This document shows positions 49,882 to 58,612 of a stretch of 64,000 bases of DNA, piece by piece (position 1 is the stretch's first letter; each line of letters begins with the position of its first letter). Origin of the DNA: Mycolicibacterium sp. lyk4-40-TYG-92 (lineage in GTDB: Bacteria > Actinomycetota > Actinomycetes > Mycobacteriales > Mycobacteriaceae); NCBI RefSeq assembly GCF_030209435.1, contig NZ_JARVRX010000014.1, forward strand, positions 310,001-374,000, in the 5' to 3' direction. Below the pieces are notes generated by a model that saw nothing but the letters and a program-made list of their open reading frames with translations, was not told the origin of the DNA and did not search any database. The position numbers were made by a program, and so were the translations under genes.

Positions 49882-50027
49882 GTAGGTATGGGCAGTAAAA
49901 CACGCGCCGGACGCGCCGAGGAACCCCCGACTCCGGCTTGAGACCAGGTTGTTGCGGACTTCGTACCGTTCAGCTATCACCCTGACGCAGAGCTACTTCG
50001 CGTTCATCCGGCCGTAGGCTGCCGTTT

Positions 50028-50618
50028 GTGACGAGCGATCGGGATCATGTCGACGAGCTGACAGACGCCCGCGCCGGCGGCCGATTGGGTATCGACGACT
50101 GGCGCGCGGCCGGGTACGCGATCCTGGCAGAAGAGGGCCTGAAGGCGCTGAAGATCGACCGGTTGTGCGCTCGACTGAATGTCACCAAAGGCAGTTTTTA
50201 CTGGCATTTCACCAACATCGCCGCCTACCGGGCGGCCCTCATCCAGGGCTGGGGAGAGCTGCGCGATGCCGACCGCAGCCAGATCGAAGAGATCGGCGCC
50301 CTGGCCCCGCGTGACCGGCTGGTCCGCATGATGAATTCGCTGGTCAGCCCCAGACATTGGACCCTGGAACGGGCCATGCGGGAATGGGCGCGCTCGGACG
50401 AGGCCGTCGCCGAGAGCGTGCGTGCCGCGGACCGGCGCATTCTCGCCGCGGTCCGGCGTGCGTTCGAGGATTACGGCTTCGACGCCGACGAGGCCGAGTT
50501 GCGGGCCGACGCCACCTTCGCTGTCGGCATCGGGTTCCTGCACCTCTCGGGCGACTCCCCGCATCCGCGACTGGCCGCCCGCAGCGAACGATTCCTCGAC
50601 CTGATGCTCGCAACCTGA
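50028..50618 (+). CDS. TetR/AcrR family regulator
   Basis: 196 residues. The HTH is in ILAEEGLKALKIDRLCARLNVTKGSFYWHFTNIAAYRAALI, a canonical TetR recognition helix (GSFYWHF). The C-terminal helices form the ligand pocket. It starts with GTG. An inverted repeat (CCATAC-N6-GTATGG) follows four bases after its stop and in front of the flavoenzyme gene, which suggests that it regulates the downstream genes. The ligand is unknown. Confidence 0.93.
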   Translation: MTSDRDHVDELTDARAGGRLGIDDWRAAGYAILAEEGLKALKIDRLCARLNVTKGSFYWHFTNIAAYRAALIQGWGELRDADRSQIEEIGALAPRDRLVRMMNSLVSPRHWTLERAMREWARSDEAVAESVRAADRRILAAVRRAFEDYGFDADEAELRADATFAVGIGFLHLSGDSPHPRLAARSERFLDLMLAT

Positions 50619-50621
50619 CTT

Positions 50622-50639
50622 CCATACTAAAAGGTATGG
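50622..50639. promoter_or_regulatory. Inverted repeat CCATAC-TAAAAG-GTATGG before the flavoenzyme gene
   Basis: Perfect 6-bp arms with a 6-base spacer, 14-31 bases before the start of the next gene. It is a probable operator of the TetR protein encoded just upstream. Confidence 0.6.
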
Positions 50640-50652
50640 TACGGTCCGGCGC

Positions 50653-51810
50653 ATGTTGAGTACGCAGGCCGGGATCACTGATGAGTTCGTAACCGCACTC
50701 GGCGAACGTGCCGCCGAGGCCGAGAAACTCCGGCGCCTCCCCGACGACACCGTGAGCGATCTGATCGCGTCCGGATTCACCGAGCTTCTGGTGCCCGCCC
50801 GTTTCGGCGGGCAGGAGGCGCCGTTCCCCGACATCCTCGATCCGGTGCGCCGTCTCGCCCACGGCTGTACCTCGAGTGCGTGGACCATCGGGTTCCTGAC
50901 CCTGCACAACTGGATGCTGGCGCTGTTCGGCGAGCAGGCCCAGCGGGAGGCGTTCGACAGTCGCCCCTTCCTGGCACCGGCACCCCTCGCCCCGACCGGC
51001 AGAGGGCTGCCCGCCGACGGCGGCATCCGATTGTCCGGGCGCTGGTCCTGGGCCACCGGGGTCATGCACGGCAATTGGATCATCGTCGCGGCGCTCTGCG
51101 GGCCGGATGACGGCATCTACCCCGCCCTCGCGCTCCTGCCGATCAGCGCCGTCACCGTCGAGGACGTCTGGCACACCGACGGGATGCGGGCCACCGGATC
51201 GAACGACGTCGTCGTCGCGGACGTCTTTGTGCCCGAACATCGACTGGTCAAGGTGACCGACATATATGCCGGCACCGCGCCCGGCGCCGGACTGCATGAC
51301 AGCGCCACCTACCGCTGGCCGATGGTGCCGGCGCTGGCCCTGCTCGCCGCCATGCCCGCCCTGGGCAGCGCTGAACAGGTCACCGAGAACTATGCACAAC
51401 GGTTGGCCGAACGGGTACTGCCGTACGAGGGCGTGATGCAGAAGGACAAGCCGATCGCCCAGTCGCACCTGGCCGGAGCGCAGGTGCGACTGCGGTCATT
51501 GCGCGCACTGCTCGCCGATACCGTCGGGGAGATAGAGGAGATCGTCGTCGCGGGCGATGCGGTCGAGAAGCCCGTCCGCGCGCAGGCTCGGCTGGCGGCC
51601 GCGCACATCGTCGCCGAATCGCGCGCGGTGATCGGCGACCTCATGGGCGCCGGCGGGGCCAGCATCCATTTCCTGTCCAGCCCGATGCAGCGCTTCAAGC
51701 GCGACGTCGACGTGCTGGCCGGGCATGTGGTGTTCGACTACGACACGAGCCGGGAACTGGCCGGGGCCCTCGCGCTCGGCATGAAAATCCCGCGAACGTC
51801 GATGATCTGA
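50653..51810 (+). CDS. Acyl-CoA-dehydrogenase-fold flavoprotein (HsaA/group D monooxygenase-like)
   Basis: 385 residues. The N-terminal part RRLPDDTVSDLIASGFTELLVPARFGG is typical of the ACAD_2 group, SSAWTIGFLTLHNWMLALF and RLSGRWSWATGVMHGNWIIVAAL follow, and the C-terminal MGAGGASIHFLSSPMQRFKRDVDVLAGH corresponds to the domain of flavin-dependent hydroxylases such as HsaA and HpaB-like enzymes. There is no E-G-T-x-E motif, so a dehydrogenase role is unlikely. The enzyme probably uses reduced flavin from a partner reductase, which is not encoded next to it. Substrate unknown. Confidence 0.85.
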   Translation: MLSTQAGITDEFVTALGERAAEAEKLRRLPDDTVSDLIASGFTELLVPARFGGQEAPFPDILDPVRRLAHGCTSSAWTIGFLTLHNWMLALFGEQAQREAFDSRPFLAPAPLAPTGRGLPADGGIRLSGRWSWATGVMHGNWIIVAALCGPDDGIYPALALLPISAVTVEDVWHTDGMRATGSNDVVVADVFVPEHRLVKVTDIYAGTAPGAGLHDSATYRWPMVPALALLAAMPALGSAEQVTENYAQRLAERVLPYEGVMQKDKPIAQSHLAGAQVRLRSLRALLADTVGEIEEIVVAGDAVEKPVRAQARLAAAHIVAESRAVIGDLMGAGGASIHFLSSPMQRFKRDVDVLAGHVVFDYDTSRELAGALALGMKIPRTSMI

Positions 51811-51836
51811 GCAACACGAGGGTGTGAAATAGCCAG

Positions 51837-52223
51837 ATGCCAAACTCGCAGCCCGCTTTCACCAACTTCTTCCAGAAGCGGATCGCCAATCCCGTCATGC
51901 GGCGGCTGCCGTTTCAGACTCTGCTCGAGACCACCGGGCGCAAGTCCGGCGAACCCCGTCGCACCCCGCTGGGCGGCAAGATCGTCGACGGGCATTTCTG
52001 GTTCGTGTCGGAATTCGGTGCGCAGTCCCAGTACATCCGCAATATCCAGGCCGACCCCCGGGTTCGGGTGCGGTTGCGTGGCAGGTGGCACAGCGGGACT
52101 GCACACCTGGTTCCCGACGACGACGCGGCCGCGCGACTGCGCGAATTGCCGCAGTTCAACAGCTTCGGTGTGCGTACGTTCGGCACCAACCTGCTGACCG
52201 TGCGAGTCGATCTGGACGGTTAG
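51837..52223 (+). CDS. Deazaflavin (F420)-dependent nitroreductase-like protein (Ddn family)
   Basis: 128 residues of the split beta-barrel Ddn type. LLETTGRKSGEPRRTPLGGKIVDGHFWFVSEFGAQSQYIRNIQADPRVRVRLRGRWHSGTAHLV carries the F420-contact residues of the family (TxGRKSG, R-x-x-P-L, N-x-x-x-x-P). Related proteins use F420H2 to reduce quinones or nitro-compounds. It follows the flavoenzyme by 26 bases and is probably in the same operon. The first residues (PAFTNFFQKR) make an amphipathic start. Confidence 0.9.
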   Translation: MPNSQPAFTNFFQKRIANPVMRRLPFQTLLETTGRKSGEPRRTPLGGKIVDGHFWFVSEFGAQSQYIRNIQADPRVRVRLRGRWHSGTAHLVPDDDAAARLRELPQFNSFGVRTFGTNLLTVRVDLDG

Positions 52224-52263
52224 GCCGTGCCCGATCTCCATCGATTCATTGACATCCTCCCAT

Positions 52264-52289
52264 AAGTGAAACTAACGTCACTTTTAGTT
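52264..52289. promoter_or_regulatory. Two overlapping inverted repeats before the dioxygenase operon
   Basis: AAGTGA-N8-TCACTT (52264-52283) and AACTAA-N8-TTAGTT (52270-52289) overlap with a shift of six bases. Both have 6-bp arms and 8-base spacers. This is the pattern of two dimers binding cooperatively, as in QacR-like TetR proteins. AGGAG and the start of the dioxygenase gene follow. Confidence 0.65.
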
Positions 52290-52311
52290 CCAGCCACGTA
52301 CAGGAGCAAGC

Positions 52312-53415
52312 ATGGAATCCTTCGTCCACCTGCGCAAAGGCAAGACTCCCAAGCGAGTTCACGCCGACCTGGATGGCCTCAAAGACGATGAACTCGGGCG
52401 CGGCGGCTTCGTCGGACGCACCGCCAACATGTACCGGCGCAATGATCCGACCGCGTACCGCACCGTCGGCCCGCTGCGGCCGACCGACGTCCTGTCCTCC
52501 GAACTGAAGCCGCCGGATGCGACCGACGCGGCGGGCGCTCCCCTGCTCATGTTCTCCAACGCCGACTGCCAGGTGCTGCTGAGCCGACGGAGTGCGGAGA
52601 TGCCGTTCTTCGTCCGGTACGTCGACGGCGATCTGCTGCTGTTCGTGCACAAGGGTTCCGGGCTGCTGGAGACCGAATTCGGCCCGCTGCGCTACCGCGC
52701 GGGCGACTGGGTCTACATCCCCAAGGCCTGTACGTTCCGGCAGGTGCCCGACAGCGGCGAAGACGGGGTGTCGACTTTCCTGATGATCCAGGCCACCGAC
52801 GACTTCCGGGTGCCGCCCGCGGGGATCTTGGGCCGGCACTTCCCGTTCGACCCGGCGCAGGTCACCATCCCCGAACCCGAGCCGATCGACGACGACCGCC
52901 GTGACGAGTACGAGGTGCGCCTCTACCACGAAGGCGGGCCTACTTCGCTTTTCTACCAACACAATCCGCTCGACGTGGAGGGCTGGCGGGGCGACAACTT
53001 CCCGTTCATCTTCAACATCGAGGACTACACCGTCATCACGTCCGAGAGCGTGCACCTGCCGCCGACGGTGCATCTGTTCATGCAGGCGACCGGGGTCTAC
53101 GTGATGAACTTCCTGCCCAAGCCGGCAGAAAGTGTGCCGGGTACCGAGCGCACCCCCTGGTATCACCGCAACGTCGACTACGACGAGATCGCGTTCTTCC
53201 ACGCCGGCTCGCTGTACGGCATCCCGATGCCACCGGGCCTCATTTCCCATGCGCCGCAAGGTGTTCACCACGGCGCACCGGAAGCCGCGCGTGAACGCGC
53301 CCGTCGCAAGTTCGACCAATACGACCGCGTCGACTGGTCGGTGATCGCCATCGACACCCGCCGACGTCTGACGCCATCCGCCGAAATCCTCGCAGGCGAT
53401 CTGGGACAGCACTAG
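52312..53415 (+). CDS. Homogentisate 1,2-dioxygenase-like cupin enzyme
   Basis: 367 residues. It has the HGD double cupin pattern: LLLFVHKGSGLLETEFGPLRYRAGDWVYIPKAC in the first cupin, and WYHRNVDYDEIAFFHAG (His about 285, Asp 291 and Glu 292), then LISHAPQGVHHGAPE (His about 313 and 319/320) as the iron-ligand region. Compared with true HGD (H-x5-E), the acidic ligand position carries Asp with Glu one residue later. Neither maleylacetoacetate isomerase nor fumarylacetoacetase is nearby, so it may open another aromatic ring. AGGAG lies before the ATG. First gene of a long operon. Confidence 0.85.
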   Translation: MESFVHLRKGKTPKRVHADLDGLKDDELGRGGFVGRTANMYRRNDPTAYRTVGPLRPTDVLSSELKPPDATDAAGAPLLMFSNADCQVLLSRRSAEMPFFVRYVDGDLLLFVHKGSGLLETEFGPLRYRAGDWVYIPKACTFRQVPDSGEDGVSTFLMIQATDDFRVPPAGILGRHFPFDPAQVTIPEPEPIDDDRRDEYEVRLYHEGGPTSLFYQHNPLDVEGWRGDNFPFIFNIEDYTVITSESVHLPPTVHLFMQATGVYVMNFLPKPAESVPGTERTPWYHRNVDYDEIAFFHAGSLYGIPMPPGLISHAPQGVHHGAPEAARERARRKFDQYDRVDWSVIAIDTRRRLTPSAEILAGDLGQH

Positions 53416-53449
53416 TGATGAGCGCGTGCGCGAAGAACAAAGGACAGCG

Positions 53450-54640
53450 ATGACAACGATCGATTCACCCGTCAAGCACGACTATGAGCGCATCCCGTAT
53501 CTGGTTGCGTACCAGAACAACTCGGCGGTCCGGGATGTCTACGGTGGCGTCGCGGAACTCGTGGTGCTGGAGAGCTATCTGCTGAAGCCGAAAGCCAAGC
53601 CGAGCGACACCGTCCTGGTGTTCATGCACCCCATCGGGGGCGGCGCCTACCTGCCGATGATCAACGCCCTGGCCCGCGCCGGCCACCACGTCATCTACTG
53701 CAACAGCCGGTTCCGCGGCACCGACTCCGCGCTGCTGATGGAGAAGGTGGTCGAGGACCTCGGCGAGTGCATCAAGGACGCCAAGAACCGGCTTGGCTAC
53801 TCGAAGGTCGTCCTGGCCGGGTGGAGTGGCGGCGGCTCGCTGTCGGTGTTCTACCAGCAGCAGGCGCAGCGCCCGACGGTGACGGCCAGCCCCTCCGGGG
53901 ACGGGCCCGACCTGACCAAGCTGGGCCTGATCCCGGCGGACGGCCTGATGCTGCTGGCCGCCCATATCAGCCGGCACGGCACCATGACCGAATGGATGGA
54001 CGCCTCGATCCTCGACGAGAACGACCCGTCGAAGCGCGATCCGGAACTTGATCTCTACAACCCGGACAACCCGAACCAACCGCCGTACACCCCCGAGTTC
54101 CTGCAGCGGTATCACGACGCACAGGTCGCCCGAAATCGGCGAATCACCAAGTGGGTCAAGGAAAAACTCGCGGAGCTCAGGGCCGCGGGTCGCCCCGATG
54201 ACGAGTTCGCGTTCGTCGTGCACGGGACGATGGCCGACCCGCGGTGGCTCGACCCGACGGTCGATCCCAACGAACGTACCCCCGGACAGTGCTATCTGGG
54301 GGATCCTCGAGTGGTGAACATGAGCCCCGTCGGCCTGGCCCGATTCTGTACGTTGCGCAGCTGGCTGTCGCAGTGGAGTTACGACGATGCCAACGGTGAC
54401 GCCGTCAAGGCGGGTCCGGACATCGCGGTGCCGACACTGGTGATCGGCAATCTCGCCGATGACGCCTGCACACCCAGCCACACCCGCCGGCTGTTCGAGG
54501 CGATCGGGCACGAAGATAAGGAGATGCACGAGATTCCTGGCGCCAATCACTACTACTCCGGGCCGGATCAGCGCGGCACGCTGCGGCAGGCGGTCGGCAT
54601 CTGCACGGATTGGCTGCACCGACAGGGGTTCTCACTATGA
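53450..54640 (+). CDS. Alpha/beta hydrolase, probable acyl or C-C hydrolase
   Basis: 396 residues. VLVFMHPIGGGAYLPMINALA and VIYCNSRFRGTDSAL supply the early strands and oxyanion region, GWSGGGSLSVFY contains the serine nucleophile near residue 130, the acid is likely in VIGNLADDACTPSH, and NHYYSG supplies the histidine. It is larger than most hydrolases, with an inserted region about residues 150-270. AAAGGA precedes the ATG at 53450. It could hydrolyse the ring-cleavage product of the upstream dioxygenase. Its stop overlaps the CoA-transferase start by four bases. Confidence 0.85.
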   Translation: MTTIDSPVKHDYERIPYLVAYQNNSAVRDVYGGVAELVVLESYLLKPKAKPSDTVLVFMHPIGGGAYLPMINALARAGHHVIYCNSRFRGTDSALLMEKVVEDLGECIKDAKNRLGYSKVVLAGWSGGGSLSVFYQQQAQRPTVTASPSGDGPDLTKLGLIPADGLMLLAAHISRHGTMTEWMDASILDENDPSKRDPELDLYNPDNPNQPPYTPEFLQRYHDAQVARNRRITKWVKEKLAELRAAGRPDDEFAFVVHGTMADPRWLDPTVDPNERTPGQCYLGDPRVVNMSPVGLARFCTLRSWLSQWSYDDANGDAVKAGPDIAVPTLVIGNLADDACTPSHTRRLFEAIGHEDKEMHEIPGANHYYSGPDQRGTLRQAVGICTDWLHRQGFSL

Positions 54641-55839
54641 CGGCCGGCGCTCTGGACGGCATCAGGGTCCTCGAACTCGGCACCCTGATCTCCGGGCCGT
54701 TCGCCGGCCGGTTGCTCGGCGACATGGGCGCCGAGGTCCTCAAGATCGAGTTGCCGTCCGCCCCCGACCCGCTACGGACGTGGGGCCAGGCCGAGCTCGA
54801 CGGACACCGATTCTTCTGGACGGTCCACGCGCGCAACAAGAAAGCGGTCACCCTGGACCTGCGTACCGAGCGCGGCCGGGAACTGTTCCTCGACCTGGTC
54901 GAACAGTCCGATGTGATCGTGGAGAACTTCCGGCCGGGCACCCTCGAGAAATGGCACCTGGGTTACGACGTTCTGCGGGAACGCAATCGGGGCATCATCC
55001 TGGTGCGGGTGTCGGGCTACGGTCAGACGGGCCCGGACGCCGGCAAGGCCGGCTACGCGTCGGTCGCCGAGGCGGCCAGCGGGCTGCGGCACATGAACGG
55101 TTTCCCCGGCGGTCCCCCGCCGCGCCTCGCGTTGTCGCTGGGTGACAGCCTCGCCGGCATGTTCGCGGCGCAGGGCGCGCTCGCCGCGCTGTACCGGCGC
55201 AGCGTCACGGGCGAGGGACAGGTGGTCGACACCGCGCTGACCGAATCCTGTTTGGCCATCCAGGAATCCACCATTCCGGACTACGACATCGGCGGCGTGG
55301 TGCGCGGACCGTCGGGCACCCGGCTGGAAGGCATCGCGCCGTCGAACATCTACCAGAGTGCCAACGGCAGCTGGGTGGTGATCGCAGCCAACCAGGACAC
55401 GGTGTTCCGACGGCTGTGCCAGGCCATGGACCGGCCCGAACTGGCGACCGACGAGCGGTTCGCCGACCACCTGGCGCGTGGCCGCAACCAGGACGAACTC
55501 GACAAGATCATCGGTGACTGGGCCGCGCAGCGTGAGCCCCACGACATCATCGCCACCCTGTCGGAGGCCGGGGTGATCAGCGGCCCCATCAACACCGTCG
55601 CCGAGGTGGTGCACGACCCACAGCTGCAGGCGCGCAACATGATTGCCGACCACTGGGACGAGCGCGTGCAACGCAACGTGAAGGGTCCCGGTGTCGTTCC
55701 AGTGCTGTCGGACACGCCCGGAACCATTCGCAACGGTGGTTCGGCGCGGCCGGGTCAGGACAACGAAGAAGTGTTCGGCGGGCTCCTCGGTCTCGACGCC
55801 GAGCAGTTGGCGGCACTGCGCGAGGAGGGCGTGATGTGA
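54637..55839 (+). CDS. Class III CoA-transferase (CaiB/BaiF family)
   Basis: 400 residues. GIRVLELGTLISGPFAGRLLGDMGAEVLKIE is the CoA-binding N-terminus, FFWTVHARNKKAVTLDLRTERGRELFLDLVEQSDVIVENFRPG is the second conserved block, and LSLGDSLAGMFAAQGA contains the catalytic aspartate near residue 170. The enzyme moves CoA from a donor thioester to a carboxylic acid. In this operon it would activate the acid released by the hydrolase. The frame extends upstream, but the ATG at 54637 (MTAGALDGIRV) gives the family start. ATGA and GTGA overlaps link it to both neighbours. Confidence 0.94.
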   Translation: MTAGALDGIRVLELGTLISGPFAGRLLGDMGAEVLKIELPSAPDPLRTWGQAELDGHRFFWTVHARNKKAVTLDLRTERGRELFLDLVEQSDVIVENFRPGTLEKWHLGYDVLRERNRGIILVRVSGYGQTGPDAGKAGYASVAEAASGLRHMNGFPGGPPPRLALSLGDSLAGMFAAQGALAALYRRSVTGEGQVVDTALTESCLAIQESTIPDYDIGGVVRGPSGTRLEGIAPSNIYQSANGSWVVIAANQDTVFRRLCQAMDRPELATDERFADHLARGRNQDELDKIIGDWAAQREPHDIIATLSEAGVISGPINTVAEVVHDPQLQARNMIADHWDERVQRNVKGPGVVPVLSDTPGTIRNGGSARPGQDNEEVFGGLLGLDAEQLAALREEGVM

Positions 55840-56741
55840 CCGGCCTACCAGCCCACGTGACAGTCCGCGAGGTGTGCCTGCGCGACGGCCTGCAACTGGA
55901 AGACCCGATTCCGTTGTCCGCCAAGATCGAACTGCTCGAGGCCATCGTTGCCACCGGCGTACAGGAGGTCGAGGCGACCGCGTTCGTCTCGCCGTCCAAG
56001 GTGCCCGCACTGGCCGACGCCGCCGAGCTGGCCGCGACGCTGGGCGCATTTCCCAATGTCGAGTTCTCCGCGCTCGTGGCAGGACCCGGCGGCGCCGGCC
56101 GTGCGCTCGCGGCGGGCATGCGGTCGCTGGAATACGTGGTGTCCGCCGCAGACAGCCACAGCCAGGCGAACGTCGGACGGTCCACCGCCGAGTCCACGGC
56201 ACTGATCTCCGATATCGTGCGCCTGGCCCACGACAGCGGCGCCAGTGCCGAGGTCATCATCGCCACCGCGTGGGACTGCCCCTTCGACGGCCCGACCGAT
56301 CCGAACCAGGTAGTCGAGATCGCTTCAGCTGCACGGGAATTCGGTGCAGACCGCGTCGCCATCGCAGACACCATCGGCACCACGACCCCGAGGCGCGTCA
56401 CCGACCTGATCACCCGCGTCCGCCCGGTCATCGGTGACCTGCCGCTCGGCGCCCACTTCCACAACACCCGGGGTTCCGGGCTGGCCAGCGCCTACGCGGC
56501 CGTGCAGGCCGGTGTGACCCGGCTCGACGCCTCGGTGGGTGGGCTGGGCGGCTGCCCGTTCGCGCCGGGCGCGACCGGCAACATCGCGACCGAGGATCTG
56601 GTCTATCTGTTGCGGGACAGCGGCATCGACACCGGCATCGACCTGAACGCAGCGATCGACGCGGCCAGGGTGGCGCAACGGGTTGTCGGCCATGAGCTGC
56701 CCAGCGCCCTGCTGCGCGCCGGCGACCGGCTACTGGGCTGA
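55836..56741 (+). CDS. HMG-CoA lyase-like enzyme (DRE-TIM family)
   Basis: 301 residues. VCLRDGLQLE carries the Arg-Asp of the DRE-TIM barrel, AAWDCPFDG-type ATAWDCPFDG is the strand-5 motif, LGAHFHNTRGSG supplies the metal histidines, and GGLGGCPFAPGATGN holds the catalytic cysteine near residue 235. It would cleave a 3-hydroxy-3-methylglutaryl-CoA-like acyl-CoA to acetyl-CoA and a keto acid. It lies directly after the CoA-transferase (GTGA overlap), so the acyl-CoA it cleaves is probably made in the same operon. Confidence 0.93.
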   Translation: MTGLPAHVTVREVCLRDGLQLEDPIPLSAKIELLEAIVATGVQEVEATAFVSPSKVPALADAAELAATLGAFPNVEFSALVAGPGGAGRALAAGMRSLEYVVSAADSHSQANVGRSTAESTALISDIVRLAHDSGASAEVIIATAWDCPFDGPTDPNQVVEIASAAREFGADRVAIADTIGTTTPRRVTDLITRVRPVIGDLPLGAHFHNTRGSGLASAYAAVQAGVTRLDASVGGLGGCPFAPGATGNIATEDLVYLLRDSGIDTGIDLNAAIDAARVAQRVVGHELPSALLRAGDRLLG

Positions 56742-56743
56742 AC

Positions 56744-57355
56744 ATGCCGGCCGACGCACTGACCGCCAAGGGCCGACAGACCCGCGAGGCCATCGAACTC
56801 GCGGCGCGGAAGCTGTTCGCCGAGCGTGGCTTTCACGGCACCACACTGGCCGACATCACGTCGGCCGCGGGCAAGTCGTCGGCGGTGTTCTACCGCTACT
56901 TCAACGACAAGGAAGACCTGCTGGCCGCCCTGGCCGAGTCGTTCTTGCACGACATCGTCACCCCCTCCGGCATGAGTGTGCCGCTGCCGGAATCCCCCGA
57001 GGACACCGACTACTTCACCACGGTCGTGACGGGGTACTGGAACCTCTTCAAGCAGAACATCGGCATCATGATCGCGGTCGCCCAATTGGGTGCCACACAG
57101 CCGCGATTCGCCAAGGTGCAGCACGAGTTCCGCCGCTTCGGCATGGACATGGTCGGCGACTCGGTGCGCCACGCCGCCGAGCAAGGCTACGCGCAGGGCC
57201 TCAACGCCGAACACATCGCCGCCGCCATCGCGCTGCTGTTCGAGAACTTCACCGTCGTGGTGGTCGGCAACCCGGGATCCGAGCTGCAGATCAGCGACGA
57301 GGACGCCATCACCACATTGTCGACCATCTGGAAGAAAACCCTGTACGGCTTCTGA
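56744..57355 (+). CDS. TetR family regulator inside the catabolic operon
   Basis: 203 residues. The HTH is IELAARKLFAERGFHGTTLADITSAAGKSSAVFYRYFNDKEDLLAAL, and the remainder is a TetR_C-type ligand domain. It starts two bases after the lyase stop, so it is made with the pathway enzymes. The double inverted repeat at 52264-52289 is a probable target, giving a feedback loop in which an intermediate acyl-CoA releases repression. Confidence 0.93.
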   Translation: MPADALTAKGRQTREAIELAARKLFAERGFHGTTLADITSAAGKSSAVFYRYFNDKEDLLAALAESFLHDIVTPSGMSVPLPESPEDTDYFTTVVTGYWNLFKQNIGIMIAVAQLGATQPRFAKVQHEFRRFGMDMVGDSVRHAAEQGYAQGLNAEHIAAAIALLFENFTVVVVGNPGSELQISDEDAITTLSTIWKKTLYGF

Positions 57356-57373
57356 CCGAAAGTAGAGATCACC

Positions 57374-58612
57374 GTGGATTTCGCTCTACCGGAACATCTT
57401 CCGGGACTGCTGGCCGAGATGGACGCCTTCATCGAGGCGGAGATCAAACCGCTGGAACGGGAGAACCTGCAGTACTTCGACCGGCGCCGCGAATTCGCCA
57501 GGACGGACCTCGAGAACGGCGGCGTGCCGGCCAGGGATTGGGAGGATCTGCTCGACGAGATGCGCCGCCGCGCCGACGCCGCCGGGTGGCTGCGGTACGG
57601 CCTGCCCAGCGAGTTCGGCGGACGTGACGGCACCAACCTGGACATGGCCGTCATCCGGGAGCACTTGGCTCACAAGGGACTCGGTCTGCACAACGACCTG
57701 CAGGACGAATCGTCGATCGTCGGGAACTTCCCGCAGGTCATCATGATGAGCCGGTTCGGCACCGCGGCGCAGCAGGCCGAATGGGTCGAGGCCATGATCA
57801 CCGGTGAGCGGTCGATGGCGTTCGGGCTCACCGAACCCGACCACGGCAGCGACGCCACGTGGCTGGAGACCACCGCGGTCAAGGACGGCGACGGCTGGAT
57901 CATCAACGGCCGCAAGCGCTGGAACACCGGCGTCCACCGGGCCACCCACGACCTGATCTTCGCCCGCACGTCGGGCGAACCCGGCCAGGCGGTAGGCATC
58001 ACGGCCTTCCTGGTCCCCACCGACACCCCGGGTTTCACCGTGCCGTACTACTGGTGGACGTTCAACATGCCGAGCGATCACGGCGAGGTCGAGCTGAAAG
58101 ATGTTCGCGTGCCGGACGATGCGGTGCTCGGCGACGTGGACCATGGCTTGGAGGTCGGCCAGACGTTCCTGCACGAGAACCGCATCCGCCAGGCCGCCAG
58201 CAGTCTGGGCGCCGCGCAGTACTGCATCGACCGGGCCGCGCAGTACGCCGGCGAGCGCGTCGTGTTCGGTAAACCCCTGGCGGTGAACCAGGCCGTGCAG
58301 TGGCCGCTGGCCGAGTTGCAGACGGAGGCCCAGATGGTCCGCCTGCTGGTGTATTACGCCGCCTGGCACCTCGATCGGGATCACCACATGGAGGTCTCCG
58401 ACAAGGTGTCGATGGCCAACTACCGCGCCAACAGATTGGTGTGCGAGGCGGCCGACCGCGCCATGCAGATTCACGGCGGCATCGGGTACAGCCGGCACGA
58501 GCCGTTCGAGCACATCTACCGGCACCACCGCCGCTACCGGATCACCGAAGGCGCGGAAGAGATTCAGATCCGCCGGGTGGCACAGCGGATGCTGAAGTTC
58601 GGGCGCAAATGA
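57374..58612 (+). CDS. Acyl-CoA dehydrogenase
   Basis: 412 residues, a longer ACAD. An N-terminal helical part (FIEAEIKPLERENLQYFDRRREFAR) is followed by MAFGLTEPDHGSDATWLETTAV (flavin loop), VDHGLEVGQTFLHENRIRQAASSLGAAQY, and the end HIYRHHRRYRITEGAEEIQIRRVAQRMLKFG with the catalytic glutamate in EGAEE. The GTG start lies 18 bases after the TetR stop. It overlaps the APH-fold gene by four bases. Medium- or branched-chain acyl-CoA substrates are plausible. Confidence 0.94.
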   Translation: MDFALPEHLPGLLAEMDAFIEAEIKPLERENLQYFDRRREFARTDLENGGVPARDWEDLLDEMRRRADAAGWLRYGLPSEFGGRDGTNLDMAVIREHLAHKGLGLHNDLQDESSIVGNFPQVIMMSRFGTAAQQAEWVEAMITGERSMAFGLTEPDHGSDATWLETTAVKDGDGWIINGRKRWNTGVHRATHDLIFARTSGEPGQAVGITAFLVPTDTPGFTVPYYWWTFNMPSDHGEVELKDVRVPDDAVLGDVDHGLEVGQTFLHENRIRQAASSLGAAQYCIDRAAQYAGERVVFGKPLAVNQAVQWPLAELQTEAQMVRLLVYYAAWHLDRDHHMEVSDKVSMANYRANRLVCEAADRAMQIHGGIGYSRHEPFEHIYRHHRRYRITEGAEEIQIRRVAQRMLKFGRK

